DNA of 64,000 nt from Variovorax paradoxus (GTDB lineage: Bacteria; Pseudomonadota; Gammaproteobacteria; Burkholderiales; Burkholderiaceae_C): the NCBI RefSeq assembly GCF_009755665.1, contig NZ_CP046622.1:3100001-3164000 (forward strand). The letters run 5' to 3'. This document shows, piece after piece, positions 53,774 to 64,000 of this stretch (position 1 is the first letter of the stretch; each line of letters opens with the position of its first letter). The notes under the pieces are model-generated. The model was not told the DNA's origin. It did no database searches and saw only the letters and a program-made list of their open reading frames with translations. A program made the position numbers and the translations under genes.

Positions 53774-54417
53774 GGCGTGGTGCGCCCGGCAGCGCCCGCT
53801 GGCGCAGAGGGAGCCACGGGAGCGGCGCCCGCGCGCTCGGGCGTGATGTTCATTACCGAGCGGTCGCCGCCGACGAATTCCATTTCAAGGCCCAGCACTT
53901 CGCTGGCGCGGCCGGAGATGCGGATGCTGCGCATCTGCGCCGCCAGGCGGCTGTCGATGGGCGTGAGGTCGAGCGTCCAGCTGCTGGCCGAGCCGCCCAC
54001 GGTGCTGCGGAAATAGCGCTGCAGCGTGGTGCCGTCGCCGGTCAGCGTGCCGCGCATGGCCTCCACCAGGCCGAGCAGCTCGGGCATGCTGTCGAGCGTG
54101 AGGGTGCGGTTGCGGCCCCCGCGCGAGAGCGTGAGCGTGTTGCCTTCGACCGCCATGGTTTCGACGCGCGGCGACAAGGTACGCCGCACCAGCTTGTCGG
54201 GCGCCTCGAAGCTCAGCGTGCCGCGCGCATCGAGCGGGCCTTCCAGGCCGTGCACGAAGCGTTGCTCGGTGAAGCGCGCCTCGCCGCTCTTCTGCTTCGA
54301 AAGCAGACCCATCAGCTCGGACAGGTCGAAAGCCCACGCCGGCGCGGCGCAGCAGGCCAATGCCAGCAGCAGGCTCCTGCAAAGCCAGTCAAACCGAATC
54401 TTCGAGCCAGAAATCAT
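53770..54417 (-). CDS. LolA-like outer-membrane lipoprotein carrier protein
   Basis: A 215-residue periplasmic protein: signal peptide to APAWA, then a LolA-like beta fold with RFTEQRFVHGLEGPLDARGTLSF and LDLTPIDSRLAAQ. LolA-like proteins ferry lipids or lipoproteins across the periplasm; the ApeG member in aryl-polyene clusters is of this kind. ATG 54417 gives MISGSKIRFDWL and a normal signal peptide. It overlaps the preceding acyltransferase gene by 29 bp. Confidence 0.82.
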   Translation of the reverse strand: MISGSKIRFDWLCRSLLLALACCAAPAWAFDLSELMGLLSKQKSGEARFTEQRFVHGLEGPLDARGTLSFEAPDKLVRRTLSPRVETMAVEGNTLTLSRGGRNRTLTLDSMPELLGLVEAMRGTLTGDGTTLQRYFRSTVGGSASSWTLDLTPIDSRLAAQMRSIRISGRASEVLGLEMEFVGGDRSVMNITPERAGAAPVAPSAPAGAAGRTTP

Positions 54418-55387
54418 GAAAATTGAACCAGTTGTAGGGGTAGGCGCGGCACAGCGCTTCGAGGTGCGCCACGTAGGCTTCGACCGCCGCGCGGATGCGG
54501 CGTTCCCGCTCGGCGGGGTCGGATGCGCGTTCGCTGAAGTCGGCCAGCAGGTCGAACTGGACATCGTAGCGCGCACCGCCGCCGTAGAGGCCGGCCATGA
54601 AGAACACCTTGCGCCGCAGCAGCGCCGCAAGGCGGAACGGGCCGTCGTTGAAGCTGGCCGGCTGGCCCAAAAAAGGCAGCACGATGTTGTTGCCGCGCTG
54701 CTGCGCGGGCTGGTCCTCGCTGCCCGGCAGCGTGCGGTCGGCCAGCATGCCGCCAAGACCGCCATGGTCGAGCCAGTCGCGCAGGGCGAGCATCGAATGC
54801 GGCCGGCCCAGCGCGATCACGTGGGGCCGCGCCTCGGGCAGGCTGATGGCGTTCAGAATGGCCGTGATGCGCTGCGCGTTGTCGGGGTACATCAGCATCG
54901 CGAGCCGCAGCTCCTGCTTGTGCTGGCTGTGGTGCTTGCAGGCGCCCAGCGCCTCGAAGCTGCCGACGTGCGCGCCCAGCAAGAAAGCGCCCCGCCCCTG
55001 CAGCGCCTCGGTCTCCAGCGGCAGGTTGCCCTTGACCTTCACGTCGAACAGATCCATGCGCCCGCGCAGGAAGTACACGCGGTCGAGCACCGTCGAGGCA
55101 AAGGCGTGCAGCAGCCGATAGCCGTCGATCCACCCCGCACGCGGGCCGATGGCCCTGAACAGGTAGCGCTTGATGTGGCGGCGCGGCGTAGGCGCGAACA
55201 GCAGAAAGTAAAGGCTGATCGGCGGCAGCAGCAGCCGCGTGACGTGGCGCCCGAAAACCAGCGCCATCATGCAGATGAAGCGCAGGGCCAGCATGTTGCT
55301 GCGCTCCGGCGTGCGCGCCCAGTCGCCGCGCTGCCCCGTCTGCGACGCCTCTTTCACGGCGTGCGTCTCGGCTTCGGTGTGCTTCAT
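54389..55387 (-). CDS. LpxL/HtrB-like acyltransferase (aryl-polyene cluster)
   Basis: A 332-residue membrane acyltransferase. A hydrophobic N-terminal helix (about residues 35-65), LLGAHVGSFEALGACK (HX4D/E-like block) and a C-terminal YPYNWFNFHDFW are typical of lauroyltransferase-like enzymes. In aryl-polyene clusters such an enzyme transfers the completed polyene acyl to its acceptor lipid. The start is ATG 55387 in a TGATG overlap with the ligase gene; GTG 55390 is an alternative. Confidence 0.82.
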   Translation of the reverse strand: MKHTEAETHAVKEASQTGQRGDWARTPERSNMLALRFICMMALVFGRHVTRLLLPPISLYFLLFAPTPRRHIKRYLFRAIGPRAGWIDGYRLLHAFASTVLDRVYFLRGRMDLFDVKVKGNLPLETEALQGRGAFLLGAHVGSFEALGACKHHSQHKQELRLAMLMYPDNAQRITAILNAISLPEARPHVIALGRPHSMLALRDWLDHGGLGGMLADRTLPGSEDQPAQQRGNNIVLPFLGQPASFNDGPFRLAALLRRKVFFMAGLYGGGARYDVQFDLLADFSERASDPAERERRIRAAVEAYVAHLEALCRAYPYNWFNFHDFWLEDSV

Positions 55388-57096
55388 CACGCGGAGCCTG
55401 GCGCCGCGGTCCAGCGGCCGGTGACAGCCACCACGCCGTCGCAGCGCACGTCGAAACGCACGCCGCGCGCGGCGCCGGCTTCGGGTTGCAGTTCGATGGA
55501 GAGCATGCTCCCCGGCCGCACGGGTGCAAGAAACTTGGCAGCGGCGAGGGTGGGGTGCGTGCCAAGGCGGGCAACCAGTGCCGGCACTCGCTGCACGGCC
55601 TCCATGACCTCGGCCAGTATCAGCGCTCCCGGGAGCAGCGGCTGACCGGGAAAGTGGCCCGCAAAGGCCGGATGATCGGCGGGTACCGCGTGGGCAATTC
55701 CCACCGGGGTGTCGTCCCCGGCCAGCTGCGCAAGCGCGAATTCGCGCAGCGCGCGCACGGTGAGCTTGCCGGTGCCTTCGCGCGGAAAGGACTTGACTTG
55801 CACCACCCGCCGCGGAACGAACACCGGCTCCAGCCGCTGCCGCAGCGCCGCGATGACTTCGCCGGCCGAGAGCGTGGGCGCCACCACGAAAGCCACGGGG
55901 CGCACCACGCCGTCGGCCACTTCGTCGGGGAGCCAGAACGCGCCGTCTTCAACGCCGGCGATGCTGTTGAGGTGATAGTTCAGATGCGCAAGCGAACTGC
56001 GACGCCCGGCCACGTGAATCAGGTCGTTGGCCCGGCCGAACAGCCGGAAGCGGCGCGCATCGAGCAGTTCGAGCACATCGGCCATGGGCGTGGGCTCGGG
56101 CAGGAAGTCGCCGCTGAAAATGAAGCGCTCGGGTCCCTCGCCCTCGCCCGGTTCCGCATGCACGCGAATGCTGCCGAAGTTCTCCCAGACCTCGCTTTGC
56201 GTCGTGCGGCGGCTGGCGACCTGGCCGGACTCGGTGCTGCCGTAGATTTCGATCAGCACGCCGCCGAGCGCCTGCTCGGCCTGGGCTGCCAGTTGCGGCG
56301 AAAGCGGCGCGGTGGCCGAAAGAATCAGGTCGACCGGCGGCAACTCGATGCCCGAGAGCAGCAGGGTCTTCAAGTGGAAAGGCGTGGTGACCAGCGCACG
56401 GGGGCGCGGCACCGAGGCCAGCGTTTTCACCACGTCGGCCGGAAAGAACGGCCTTCCGCTTTCGAACGCGGCACCGCCCAGCATGGCCAGCAGCACCGAC
56501 GATTCCAACCCATAGCTGTGCTGAACCGGCACGGTCGCGACCAGCGTCAGGCCGGCAAGCGATGGCCGCCCGAGCAGGCTGGCGAGCCGTTCCACCGCCA
56601 CGGCCACATCGCCGACCAGTGTTTCCCATCGCTTGGCGTGCGGCTGGGGCACGCCCGTGGAACCGGAGGTCAGCAGGCTCACGGCATGCATGCCGCTGCT
56701 GACGGCCGGCACCTCGAGACCGATGCCGCCTTCGGGGCTGGACCGGTCTTCGATCAGCACGCGCGGCATGCCGGGGGTGGCCAGGCCGGCATCGTCGGTC
56801 AGCGCGAAAAGATTCGCTCCGCCGGATTCGAGCAGCCGCGCGAGCGTGTCGGGCCGGGCGTCGGGTGGCAAGAGGCTTGCATGGCCGCGCACCAGCGCAG
56901 CCGCCAGGCTGACGGCAAAGGCGTAGCGGTCGACGCACAGGTTGACCGCCCTGCCCTCTGCAGGCAGCACCGGCGCGAACCGGGCCACGTCGGCCAGGAA
57001 CTGCCGCGTGCTCACTGGGACGCCGGCGCGCCACGCCAGGGGCGCGTCGAGGTCCCGGTTGGCGATGAGCGGCAGCAGGCGGATTTCGGCGGTCAC
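55387..57096 (-). CDS. Acyl/aryl ligase fused to a hotdog dehydratase (ApeH/ApeI-like)
   Basis: A 569-residue two-domain protein. Residues 1-445 are an ANL-type adenylating enzyme: LLTSGSTGVPQPHAKRW (phosphate loop, 141-157), IEIYGSTESGQ and RLFGRANDLIHVAGRR, with a truncated C-subdomain. Residues about 455-569 are a FabZ/ApeI-like hotdog fold with HPAFAGHFPGQPLLPGALIL. The ligase would activate the hydroxybenzoate starter, or a fatty acid, and load it on the ACP, while the dehydratase acts on 3-hydroxyacyl-ACP. GTG 57096 has an AGGG ribosome site; longer upstream frames are not conserved. Confidence 0.85.
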   Translation of the reverse strand: MTAEIRLLPLIANRDLDAPLAWRAGVPVSTRQFLADVARFAPVLPAEGRAVNLCVDRYAFAVSLAAALVRGHASLLPPDARPDTLARLLESGGANLFALTDDAGLATPGMPRVLIEDRSSPEGGIGLEVPAVSSGMHAVSLLTSGSTGVPQPHAKRWETLVGDVAVAVERLASLLGRPSLAGLTLVATVPVQHSYGLESSVLLAMLGGAAFESGRPFFPADVVKTLASVPRPRALVTTPFHLKTLLLSGIELPPVDLILSATAPLSPQLAAQAEQALGGVLIEIYGSTESGQVASRRTTQSEVWENFGSIRVHAEPGEGEGPERFIFSGDFLPEPTPMADVLELLDARRFRLFGRANDLIHVAGRRSSLAHLNYHLNSIAGVEDGAFWLPDEVADGVVRPVAFVVAPTLSAGEVIAALRQRLEPVFVPRRVVQVKSFPREGTGKLTVRALREFALAQLAGDDTPVGIAHAVPADHPAFAGHFPGQPLLPGALILAEVMEAVQRVPALVARLGTHPTLAAAKFLAPVRPGSMLSIELQPEAGAARGVRFDVRCDGVVAVTGRWTAAPGSA

Positions 57097-57109
57097 GCGG
57101 GGCCCTGCT

Positions 57110-57754
57110 TCACCGGCTGCCGGTGCCGTTGTCGATGGGCGATGTTCCCTGGAAGGCGCGCACCGCATCGATGAGCCGCGTGCGCTCGAATTCGGGGTGC
57201 AGGCGGTAGCGCACCAGGTGCTCGCCCACGAAAAGAAGCGTCACCGAGAGCGGTGTCAGCACATTGGCAAGCAGCGACCAGGCGGAGAAAGGCAAGCTCA
57301 GGTACACCACGATCGACGACACGACCACGAGGGCGAAATACGCGGTCCAGATGCGCGTGAGCTGCGTGGTGTAGGCCAGCATGTGGCCCTTGAGCGGATG
57401 CACGCGCTGGGCAAACTGGGTGATGAGCGGCAGGCCGGGCCCGCGCAGCGAAGCGCCGAACCAGCCGCACAAGAGGCCGTTGATGGCCACATGCTGGAAC
57501 ACATAAAGCCGGTTGGTATCGCCCGCCTCACCCAGGAACACGAGCGCAAAGCCTGCAATGCCGAGCAGCATGGCGGCAATGAAGCCCCAGCGGCCGAGCT
57601 TGCTGGCCGCAAAACCCATGGCGGCGAGCCAGAGCGGGCCGAGCAAAACCACCACCGCCCACGGCTCGGTGGGGTGGAACAGCATCATCCAGTGAGAGAG
57701 GCCGGCATAGGCCACTCCCACCAGCAGCAGGAGCGCCAGTCGCCATCGAGACAT
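57110..57754 (-). CDS. COG4648-like membrane protein (aryl-polyene cluster)
   Basis: A 214-residue protein with about six hydrophobic helices: LALLLLVGVAYAGL at the N-terminus, LYVFQHVAINGLL mid-way and AWSLLANVLTPLSVTLLFVGEHLVRYR near the end. It matches the conserved membrane protein next to the ligase in aryl-polyene clusters (COG4648 group), whose function is unknown. It lies 3 bp after the ACP gene and 13 bp before the ligase gene, so it is an operon member. Confidence 0.7.
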   Translation of the reverse strand: MSRWRLALLLLVGVAYAGLSHWMMLFHPTEPWAVVVLLGPLWLAAMGFAASKLGRWGFIAAMLLGIAGFALVFLGEAGDTNRLYVFQHVAINGLLCGWFGASLRGPGLPLITQFAQRVHPLKGHMLAYTTQLTRIWTAYFALVVVSSIVVYLSLPFSAWSLLANVLTPLSVTLLFVGEHLVRYRLHPEFERTRLIDAVRAFQGTSPIDNGTGSR

Positions 57755-57757
57755 GGA

Positions 57758-58069
57758 TCAGGAGGCGCTGCGGTGCTGGGCGACGTGGGTCGCGAGCGTG
57801 CGCAGCGACTGGAAGATCTGCTGGTTGCGCTCGTCGTCCGAGCGCAGCTGGAAGCCGTAGCGCCGGGACACTTCGAGCGCAACCTCGAGGATGTCGATGG
57901 AATCGAGGCCCAGGCCTTCGCCGTAAAGCGGGTCGGTCGGCACGATGTCTTCGGGGGCGACTTCCAGATTGAGCGCGTTCACCAGCAAGACGGCCAACTC
58001 TTTTTCAATCGGCGACTGTTCAGGTGAATCGCCAACGGCGGGAATGGGGGGCTGAGCAGTCGATGACAA
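57758..58069 (-). CDS. Acyl carrier protein (aryl-polyene cluster)
   Basis: A 103-residue ACP with the phosphopantetheine site LGLDSIDILEVAL (Ser57). The start is TTG 58069, chosen because a perfect AGGAGG ribosome site lies 6 bases upstream and no in-frame ATG or GTG exists before the conserved domain. Aryl-polyene clusters normally contain two ACPs (ApeE and ApeF types); only this one is seen here. It heads the ten-gene leftward operon. Confidence 0.85.
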   Translation of the reverse strand: MSSTAQPPIPAVGDSPEQSPIEKELAVLLVNALNLEVAPEDIVPTDPLYGEGLGLDSIDILEVALEVSRRYGFQLRSDDERNQQIFQSLRTLATHVAQHRSAS

Positions 58070-58075
58070 AAAAAA

Positions 58076-58081
58076 CCTCCT
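58076..58081 (-). promoter_or_regulatory. Perfect Shine-Dalgarno AGGAGG fixing a TTG start
   Basis: AGGAGG on the minus strand is followed by eight T and the TTG at 58069 overlaps the end of that run. Spacing to TTG is six bases. The homopolymer between ribosome site and start could allow slippage of polymerase, but this is only a possibility. Confidence 0.85.
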
Positions 58082-58171
58082 GAAACTTTTTCCGTAACTA
58101 CCTCGGGGGCCGTGGATTATAGGAGCGCCGCTTGATTAGACTGCCCGCTTCGATACGACCCGGAGCCCTCA

Positions 58172-59683
58172 ATGGCCGACCCCCTCCTGATAGCCCGCCA
58201 CGACGCCACCGAGTGCGCCCTGCTCCCCAGCCTGGCCAACCGCCACGGCCTGATCACCGGCGCCACCGGCACCGGCAAGACGGTCACCCTGCAGACCATT
58301 GCGGAAAAACTCTCGAGCATCGGCGTTCCGGTGTTCATGGCGGACGTCAAGGGCGACCTCACCGGCATGAGCCAGAAAGGCAGCATCGGCGAAAAGATGG
58401 CCGCCACGCTGAAGGAACGCGGCATCGAGCTGCCCGAACCGGCCGCCTGCCCCGTCACCCTGTGGGACGTGTTCAGCGAACAGGGCCATCCGGTACGGGC
58501 CACGGTGTCCGACATGGGCCCGCTGCTCCTGGGCCGCATGCTCGACGTGAACGAAACCCAGGCCGGCGTGCTGAACCTGGTGTTCAAGATTGCCGACGAC
58601 AACGGCCTGCTGCTGCTCGACCTGAAGGACCTGCGCGCCATGCTGCAGTACGTGGGCGAGAACGGAAGCCAGTTCACCACCGAATACGGCAACATCAGCG
58701 CCGCCAGCGTGGGCGCCATCCAGCGCGGGCTGCTGCAGATCGAAACCCAGGGCGGCGACAAGTTCTTCGGCGAGCCGATGCTCAACATTGCCGACTTCAT
58801 GCAAACCGTGGGCGGCAAGGGCGTGGTCAACATCCTGGCCGCGGACAAGCTCATGAACTCGCCGCGGCTGTACGCCACGTTCCTGCTCTGGATGCTGTCT
58901 GAATTGTTCGAGCAGCTGCCCGAAATCGGCGACCCCGACCAGCCCAAGCTGGCGTTCTTCTTCGACGAAGCCCACCTGCTGTTCAATGAGGCTCCCAAGG
59001 CGCTGATCGAACGTATCGAATTGGTGGTGCGGCTGGTGCGCTCCAAGGGCGTCGGCGTCTATTTCGTGACGCAGAACCCGCTCGACATACCCGATTCGGT
59101 GCTGGCCCAGTTGGGCAACCGGGTTCAGCATGCGCTGCGTGCGTTTACCCCGCGCGACCAGAAGGCCGTAAAGGCCACGGCCACCACCATGCGCCAGAAG
59201 CCGGGCCTGGACATCGAAACCGCAATTACCGAGCTTGCCGTCGGCGAGGCGCTGGTGAGCTTTCTCGACGCCAAGGGCCGCCCGAGCGTGACGGAGCGCG
59301 TGTTCGTAGTGCCGCCGGGCAGCCAGATCGGCCCTGTCACTGCCGCGCAGCGCCAGGCGGTGATCGCCAATTCGCTTGTCGCCGGGGTGTACGAGAAGAC
59401 GGTGGACCGTGAATCGGCCTACGAGAAGCTCAAGGGCCGCGCCGAAACCGCGCCCGATGCACCGGCGGCCAAGCAGGGCGCCAAGGGGGCGGCCGAATCT
59501 TCCGAGGGGGGCAGCAGCATGCTGAACGACCTGCTCTTCGGTAGCACCGGCCCGCGCGGTGGCAAGCGCGACGGCCTGGTGCAGACGATGGCCAAGTCGG
59601 CCGTGCGCACCATGGGCACTTCGGTCGGCAAGGAAATTCTGCGCGGCGTTCTGGGCGGCATCTTCGGGGCCAAGAAGCGCTGA
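58172..59683 (+). CDS. DUF853 (HerA-like) P-loop ATPase
   Basis: A 503-residue protein starting with [36 protein letters not shown] (Walker A 30-37). Walker B-like region is [11 protein letters not shown] and [34 protein letters not shown] follows, typical of the YjgR/DUF853 branch of the HerA/FtsK superfamily. The C-terminal tail is Ala/Gly/Lys rich and of lower complexity. Its cellular role is not established; DNA-pumping activity is only a family analogy. It diverges from the ACP operon across a 102-bp promoter gap. Confidence 0.88.
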   Translation: MADPLLIARHDATECALLPSLANRHGLITGATGTGKTVTLQTIAEKLSSIGVPVFMADVKGDLTGMSQKGSIGEKMAATLKERGIELPEPAACPVTLWDVFSEQGHPVRATVSDMGPLLLGRMLDVNETQAGVLNLVFKIADDNGLLLLDLKDLRAMLQYVGENGSQFTTEYGNISAASVGAIQRGLLQIETQGGDKFFGEPMLNIADFMQTVGGKGVVNILAADKLMNSPRLYATFLLWMLSELFEQLPEIGDPDQPKLAFFFDEAHLLFNEAPKALIERIELVVRLVRSKGVGVYFVTQNPLDIPDSVLAQLGNRVQHALRAFTPRDQKAVKATATTMRQKPGLDIETAITELAVGEALVSFLDAKGRPSVTERVFVVPPGSQIGPVTAAQRQAVIANSLVAGVYEKTVDRESAYEKLKGRAETAPDAPAAKQGAKGAAESSEGGSSMLNDLLFGSTGPRGGKRDGLVQTMAKSAVRTMGTSVGKEILRGVLGGIFGAKKR

Positions 59684-59732
59684 AGCCGGGCCGGGCCCTG
59701 GCCCGGCCGGCGCGATCTACCAGCGCAGCAAA

Positions 59733-60374
59733 CTACCAGCGCAGCAGACGCGGCCCCAGCACTGCGCCCAGCACCACCGGCACCGCAATGCCGCTGATGT
59801 ACCAGACCGCAAGGAACGGTGCCGTCAGCTCCATGCAGTGCAGCGCGTAGACGGCGGCACCCACCCCGCCCGCCAGCCCGCCGGCTGCCGCGCCCGCCAA
59901 GGCCGGCCGCGTGGGCGCCAGCCCCTTCAACGCCACGAGCGCCGCCGCAAAGACGGGCAGCGCCATGAGCCCGATGCTGGCCGCGCAGATGCGCCACGAC
60001 TCGCCCATGAGCAGCGGCATGCGTTCTTCGGGCGGAGCGTTGAACCACGACATGGCCGCCAGCACCCACACCACGAGCACCGGCACGGCAATGCCGATCC
60101 AGGCGCGCCGTACCGGAACGCCCGGGCGTGCGAGGCGCTGCACCGCCACGAAGGCCGCCGCCGCAATGCACAGCGGAAACAGCACCTTGACCCAGAACAT
60201 CGGCCAGAACATGGCCTGCACCAGATCGCGGCGAACACCGTATTCGGTGAGCAGAATGGCGAACGACAGCGGCACGCCGGCCAGCACGGCAAGTGCCAGG
60301 CGCCGCCCGGCGGCGCGGCGCGGCGCGGGCGCGGCACCGGTGGCCAGCATGGCCACGAGATCGTCGGTTTTCAT
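59733..60374 (-). CDS. NrsF-family (DUF1109) anti-sigma factor
   Basis: A 213-residue membrane protein with six hydrophobic helices and the pattern [14 protein letters not shown] at the N-terminus, typical of DUF1109/NrsF. NrsF proteins hold the ECF sigma factor SigF at the membrane and release it on metal or oxidative stress (Caulobacter and betaproteobacterial knowledge). The [11 protein letters not shown] linker lies between helices 4 and 5. It overlaps the sigma gene by ATGA, which fixes the start. Confidence 0.88.
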   Translation of the reverse strand: MKTDDLVAMLATGAAPAPRRAAGRRLALAVLAGVPLSFAILLTEYGVRRDLVQAMFWPMFWVKVLFPLCIAAAAFVAVQRLARPGVPVRRAWIGIAVPVLVVWVLAAMSWFNAPPEERMPLLMGESWRICAASIGLMALPVFAAALVALKGLAPTRPALAGAAAGGLAGGVGAAVYALHCMELTAPFLAVWYISGIAVPVVLGAVLGPRLLRW

Positions 60375-60919
60375 GGTGTCTTGCTCCTGAGTCTGGCCGC
60401 GAGCGCCTTCAGGCCGCGGTGAATGCCGACCTTCACGGCCGATTCCGACATGCCGGTAAGGCTCGCCGTCTCGGCCACCGAAAGGCCTTCGAGCTTCACA
60501 TGCACGATCGGCAGGCGCTGGCGCTCCGGCAGGGTCTGAAGCAGGCCGCTGATGTCGCGGCGGGCATCGCTGGCGTCGATGGCCGACTCGGCGAACACGG
60601 CCAGGTCATCGTCCAGCGGGTCATGCAACGCTTCGCGCACCGACTTGGCACGCAGCAGGTCGATCATCTTGTAGCGCGCAATCGCATGCACCCAGGCCGT
60701 CAGCGGCTGGTCGCTCTGGTAGGTATGGCGCTGGTTGTGCATGGCGAGCAGGCATTCCTGGACAAGGTCTTCCACTTCGTCGGGCCAGCCGAAAAGGCGC
60801 TTGCCCAGAAAAGCGCGCAAGTGCGCGCTGAGTTTTTGCAGGAATTCGCGGTAAGCCGCTGCGTCGCCGGCAAGGCCGCGCAGGAACAGGCTCCGCAGCG
60901 CCGCCTCGGCGTCGCTCAT
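60371..60919 (-). CDS. ECF sigma-70 factor (SigF-like)
   Basis: A 182-residue ECF sigma factor: region 2 about 35-85 ([22 protein letters not shown], then [19 protein letters not shown]) and region 4 about 130-180 ([40 protein letters not shown]). I start at ATG 60919 because AGGA lies 5 bases upstream; two earlier in-frame ATGs have no ribosome site. It is the first gene of a pair with NrsF. SigF-like factors respond to oxidants or heavy metals in relatives, but no obvious target gene is next to it. Confidence 0.9.
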   Translation of the reverse strand: MSDAEAALRSLFLRGLAGDAAAYREFLQKLSAHLRAFLGKRLFGWPDEVEDLVQECLLAMHNQRHTYQSDQPLTAWVHAIARYKMIDLLRAKSVREALHDPLDDDLAVFAESAIDASDARRDISGLLQTLPERQRLPIVHVKLEGLSVAETASLTGMSESAVKVGIHRGLKALAARLRSKTP

Positions 60920-61144
60920 TCGCGTCCTGCTGTCCATAGTGTTTCGTGCCATCGGACCGGCTGGTTACAGCCCGTTCAAGAAAAAGGTTCCGCCGGATTG
61001 TGCCGTTACCTGGCGCCCCCCGGCGGCAGCGCATCGCGTCCTCGGCTAAGCTCGCCCGAACCCATGGAAGGAGCGCCCGTGCCACCTGCTGCCGCATGCC
61101 CCTTGGCCCCTGAACCGGCTTCGGCCGGGAACTGAGGCGCGCGG

Positions 61145-61564
61145 ATGCTGGCCGGCCTCGCTTCGCACCCCTGGGCCTATCCGGCGCTGGAGGTGGTGCA
61201 TATCGTGGGCATTGCGATGCTGTTCGGCGGCCTGCTTGTTTTTGAGTTGCGCGTGCTCGGCGTGGGCAAGGAACTGTCGCAAAGCCAATTGGCCCGGCTC
61301 ACGCTGCTGCCGGCGCTGGCGGGTTTTGGCCTGTGCGCCGCCACCGGCCTCACGATGTTTGCGAGCCAGCCCGGCGAACTGCTCGCCAACTCCGCATTCC
61401 GCGTCAAGTTGCTGCTGATCTGCCTGGCGGGCGCCAACGCAGCCTGGTTCCACGCGCGAGGCGGCCTTGCCGCGAGCGGCGCCATACCCAAGCTGCAATG
61501 CCTGTTGTCGTTGGGGTTTTGGCTCGCTGTCATCATCTGCGGGCGTTGGATCGCTTACATCTGA
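61145..61564 (+). CDS. Small membrane protein (DUF6644-like)
   Basis: A 139-residue protein with four hydrophobic helices: HPWAYPALEVVHIVGIAMLFGGLLVFELRVLG at the start and LLSLGFWLAVIICGRWIAYI at the end. The VHIVGIAMLFG pattern resembles DUF6644/DUF2214-type proteins. It is paired with the DUF6152 gene 14 bp downstream, a recurring arrangement in Comamonadaceae. Function unknown. Confidence 0.65.
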   Translation: MLAGLASHPWAYPALEVVHIVGIAMLFGGLLVFELRVLGVGKELSQSQLARLTLLPALAGFGLCAATGLTMFASQPGELLANSAFRVKLLLICLAGANAAWFHARGGLAASGAIPKLQCLLSLGFWLAVIICGRWIAYI

Positions 61565-61578
61565 ACAAGGAGTCCGAG

Positions 61579-62046
61579 ATGATGCAAAGGCGCATGTTCG
61601 TTGCCGGTTCGCTGAGCCTGACCCTTCCTGCGTGGGCTCACCACGGCTGGAGCAGCTTCGACCAGGACCGCCCGCTCTACTTGGAGGGGCGTGCAACCAA
61701 GGTCATGTGGCGCAACCCGCACGGCGAGCTGGAACTGGAACTGCCCGAGAACCCGACGCTGCCGCCCGACCTGAAGCAGCGCCCGCTGCCCAAGCAGAGC
61801 ACGGCGGTCGACGGCCCCGGGCTGCTGGCCAAGGCGCAATTGCCGACCCGGCGCGACCGCAAGTGGCTTGTCGAGCTGGCACCCCTTACGCGACTGCAGG
61901 CCTGGGGCGTCGAAGAGATCAAGCCCGGCACGCCCGTTGCGGTACTGGGCTTCACTTTCACCGGCGAAAAAGGCGAGCCGGTGCTGCGCGCCGAATACCT
62001 GTTCGTCGGCGGCAAGGCCTACGGACTGCGCTCCTCGCCCGCTTGA
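61579..62046 (+). CDS. DUF6152 family exported protein
   Basis: A 155-residue protein with a short signal peptide (MMQRRMFVAGSLSLTLPAWA) followed by HHGWSSFD, the DUF6152 opening, and VMWRNPHGELELELPE and LGFTFTGEKGEP. Family members are periplasmic and of unknown function, often beside copper or membrane genes. AAGGAG lies 6 bases before the ATG. The His pair after the signal peptide could bind metal, which is a guess. Confidence 0.78.
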   Translation: MMQRRMFVAGSLSLTLPAWAHHGWSSFDQDRPLYLEGRATKVMWRNPHGELELELPENPTLPPDLKQRPLPKQSTAVDGPGLLAKAQLPTRRDRKWLVELAPLTRLQAWGVEEIKPGTPVAVLGFTFTGEKGEPVLRAEYLFVGGKAYGLRSSPA

Positions 62047-62162
62047 AGCGGGCCGCGGCCGAGAGTGCTCCGCGCGAGTGCCCGCGAGTGCGATGGCCAT
62101 GGCCGCGCCCTGCTTGCCAGCGGCGCGGCTCATCGGTACATTGCATTTTTTGAGGGCCTCCA

Positions 62163-63511
<1,349 letters not shown>

Positions 63512-63515
<4 letters not shown>

Positions 63516-64000
63516 GCGACAACAAGGAACACGGCAACAACTACCTGCCCGCGGACGGATCGGGCAACCTGCCGGCCGGTAGCGCGGGCAACATCGATCC
63601 GGCGACCGAATTCGCGCCCGACACCAGCCGCCCCGCGGGCGCCGCCACCCTCTTGCGCACCACCGGCGCCATTCGCGAGCGCGCGGCCGCACTGCTCGCT
63701 CGCGCACGCAGCGGGGAGTCGCGATGGTTTCGCATCGGCGGCGACGATGCGGCGGATGACGCGGCCCGCGCCGTGGCCGAGGTCACGCGCGAGCGCTACC
63801 CATGGGACACCATTCCGTATCACAGCCGCTGGCGCCACTTCGAGGCCGGCGGCGTCGACCGGCTGAAGCAGCTCGACGCACTGCTCGGCGACCGCATCGA
63901 CGCCCGGCAGCGTGCCCGCGCGCACATCGACCTGGTGCTGGTGAGCGTGCTGCTCGATGCCGGCGCCGGCCCCAACTGGCACTACACCGAGCCGGCCACG
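63512..64000 (+). CDS. DUF1688 (URC4-like) uracil catabolism protein, N-terminal part (cut by window end)
   Basis: The first 163 residues are present. Family pattern is ATLLRTTGAIRERAAALLARARSGESRWF, then IPYHSRWRHFEAGGVDRLKQLDALL and LVSVLLDAGAGPNWHY. DUF1688 is the URC4 family, needed for uracil use in the URC pathway (family knowledge). The gene runs past position 64000. It is coupled to the URC1-like gene by ATGA. A uracil phosphoribosyltransferase-like or transporter gene may follow outside the window. Confidence 0.88.

Noticed and set aside
51338..54016. Open frame of 892 codons antisense to deacetylase and MMPL genes
   Set aside because: No hydrophobic or catalytic pattern; the MMPL helices and deacetylase motifs are on the minus strand.
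62047..62162. An FMN riboswitch before the GTP cyclohydrolase II-like gene
   Set aside because: The gap is short and lacks the FMN element's conserved blocks, consistent with a URC rather than riboflavin role.

Overview
The window is high-GC, gene-dense DNA that looks like a chromosome segment of a betaproteobacterium of the Comamonadaceae, probably Variovorax or a close relative. The basis is the gene content and order (a dapC-dapD-pilU-like-dapE-prmB run, rng-maf-rlmH-rsfS-nadD-hemF-purD, a Bug-type solute-binding protein beside a trimeric-type porin, tolB-pal-cpoB) and the frequent ATGA, GTGA and TGATG overlaps. The genus is inferred from familiarity; no database search was possible.

Layout. 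1-2200: tail of a CysB-type regulator, a methionine-type aminotransferase and a tiny DUF3309 membrane protein. 2200-10600: HrpA helicase; an unusual soluble Clp-like AAA+ ATPase fused to an FtsH-type (M41) zinc peptidase, preceded by a structured leader; N-acetylglutamate synthase and a LysE-type exporter. 10580-15000: a minus-strand, lower-GC accessory cassette with an RDD membrane protein, a VirB6-like type IV secretion channel subunit, a DUF4189 secreted protein, a lipoprotein and a class-3-lipase protein ending in an XVIPCD-like secretion domain. I read it as an antibacterial effector/immunity module of the Xanthomonas-type T4SS. 15100-22700: lysine/DAP biosynthesis with a PilU-like ATPase inside, prmB and a YheS-type ABC-F protein. 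22700-24500: small genes around an XRE/S24 repressor with a palindromic operator-like site.

24500-28500 is a catabolic/uptake patch (LigI-like amidohydrolase, LysR regulator, Bug protein, porin). 29000-32700 holds terC and usp, a TctD/TctE-like two-component pair, a striking array of six 11-bp-spaced CTGTCA-like repeats between the kinase and terC, and tRNA-Lys. 32700-45100 is mostly housekeeping: tcdA, cpoB-pal-tolB, msbA, rng, maf, rlmH, rsfS with a histone-like tail, nadD, hemF, purD, yebC.

45100-58100 is an aryl-polyene/xanthomonadin-like gene cluster. It has a chorismatase, two acyltransferases, a glycosyltransferase, a FabG-like reductase, dehydratases, a methyltransferase, a deacetylase, an MMPL exporter, a LolA-like carrier, an acyl/aryl ligase-dehydratase fusion, a COG4648 membrane protein and one acyl carrier protein. 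The ten-gene minus-strand operon is complete in the window, yet no ketosynthase is present. 58100-64000: a HerA-like ATPase, an ECF sigma factor with its NrsF-type anti-sigma factor, a small membrane protein with a DUF6152 protein, and the first two genes of a URC-type uracil catabolism operon, the second cut by the window end.
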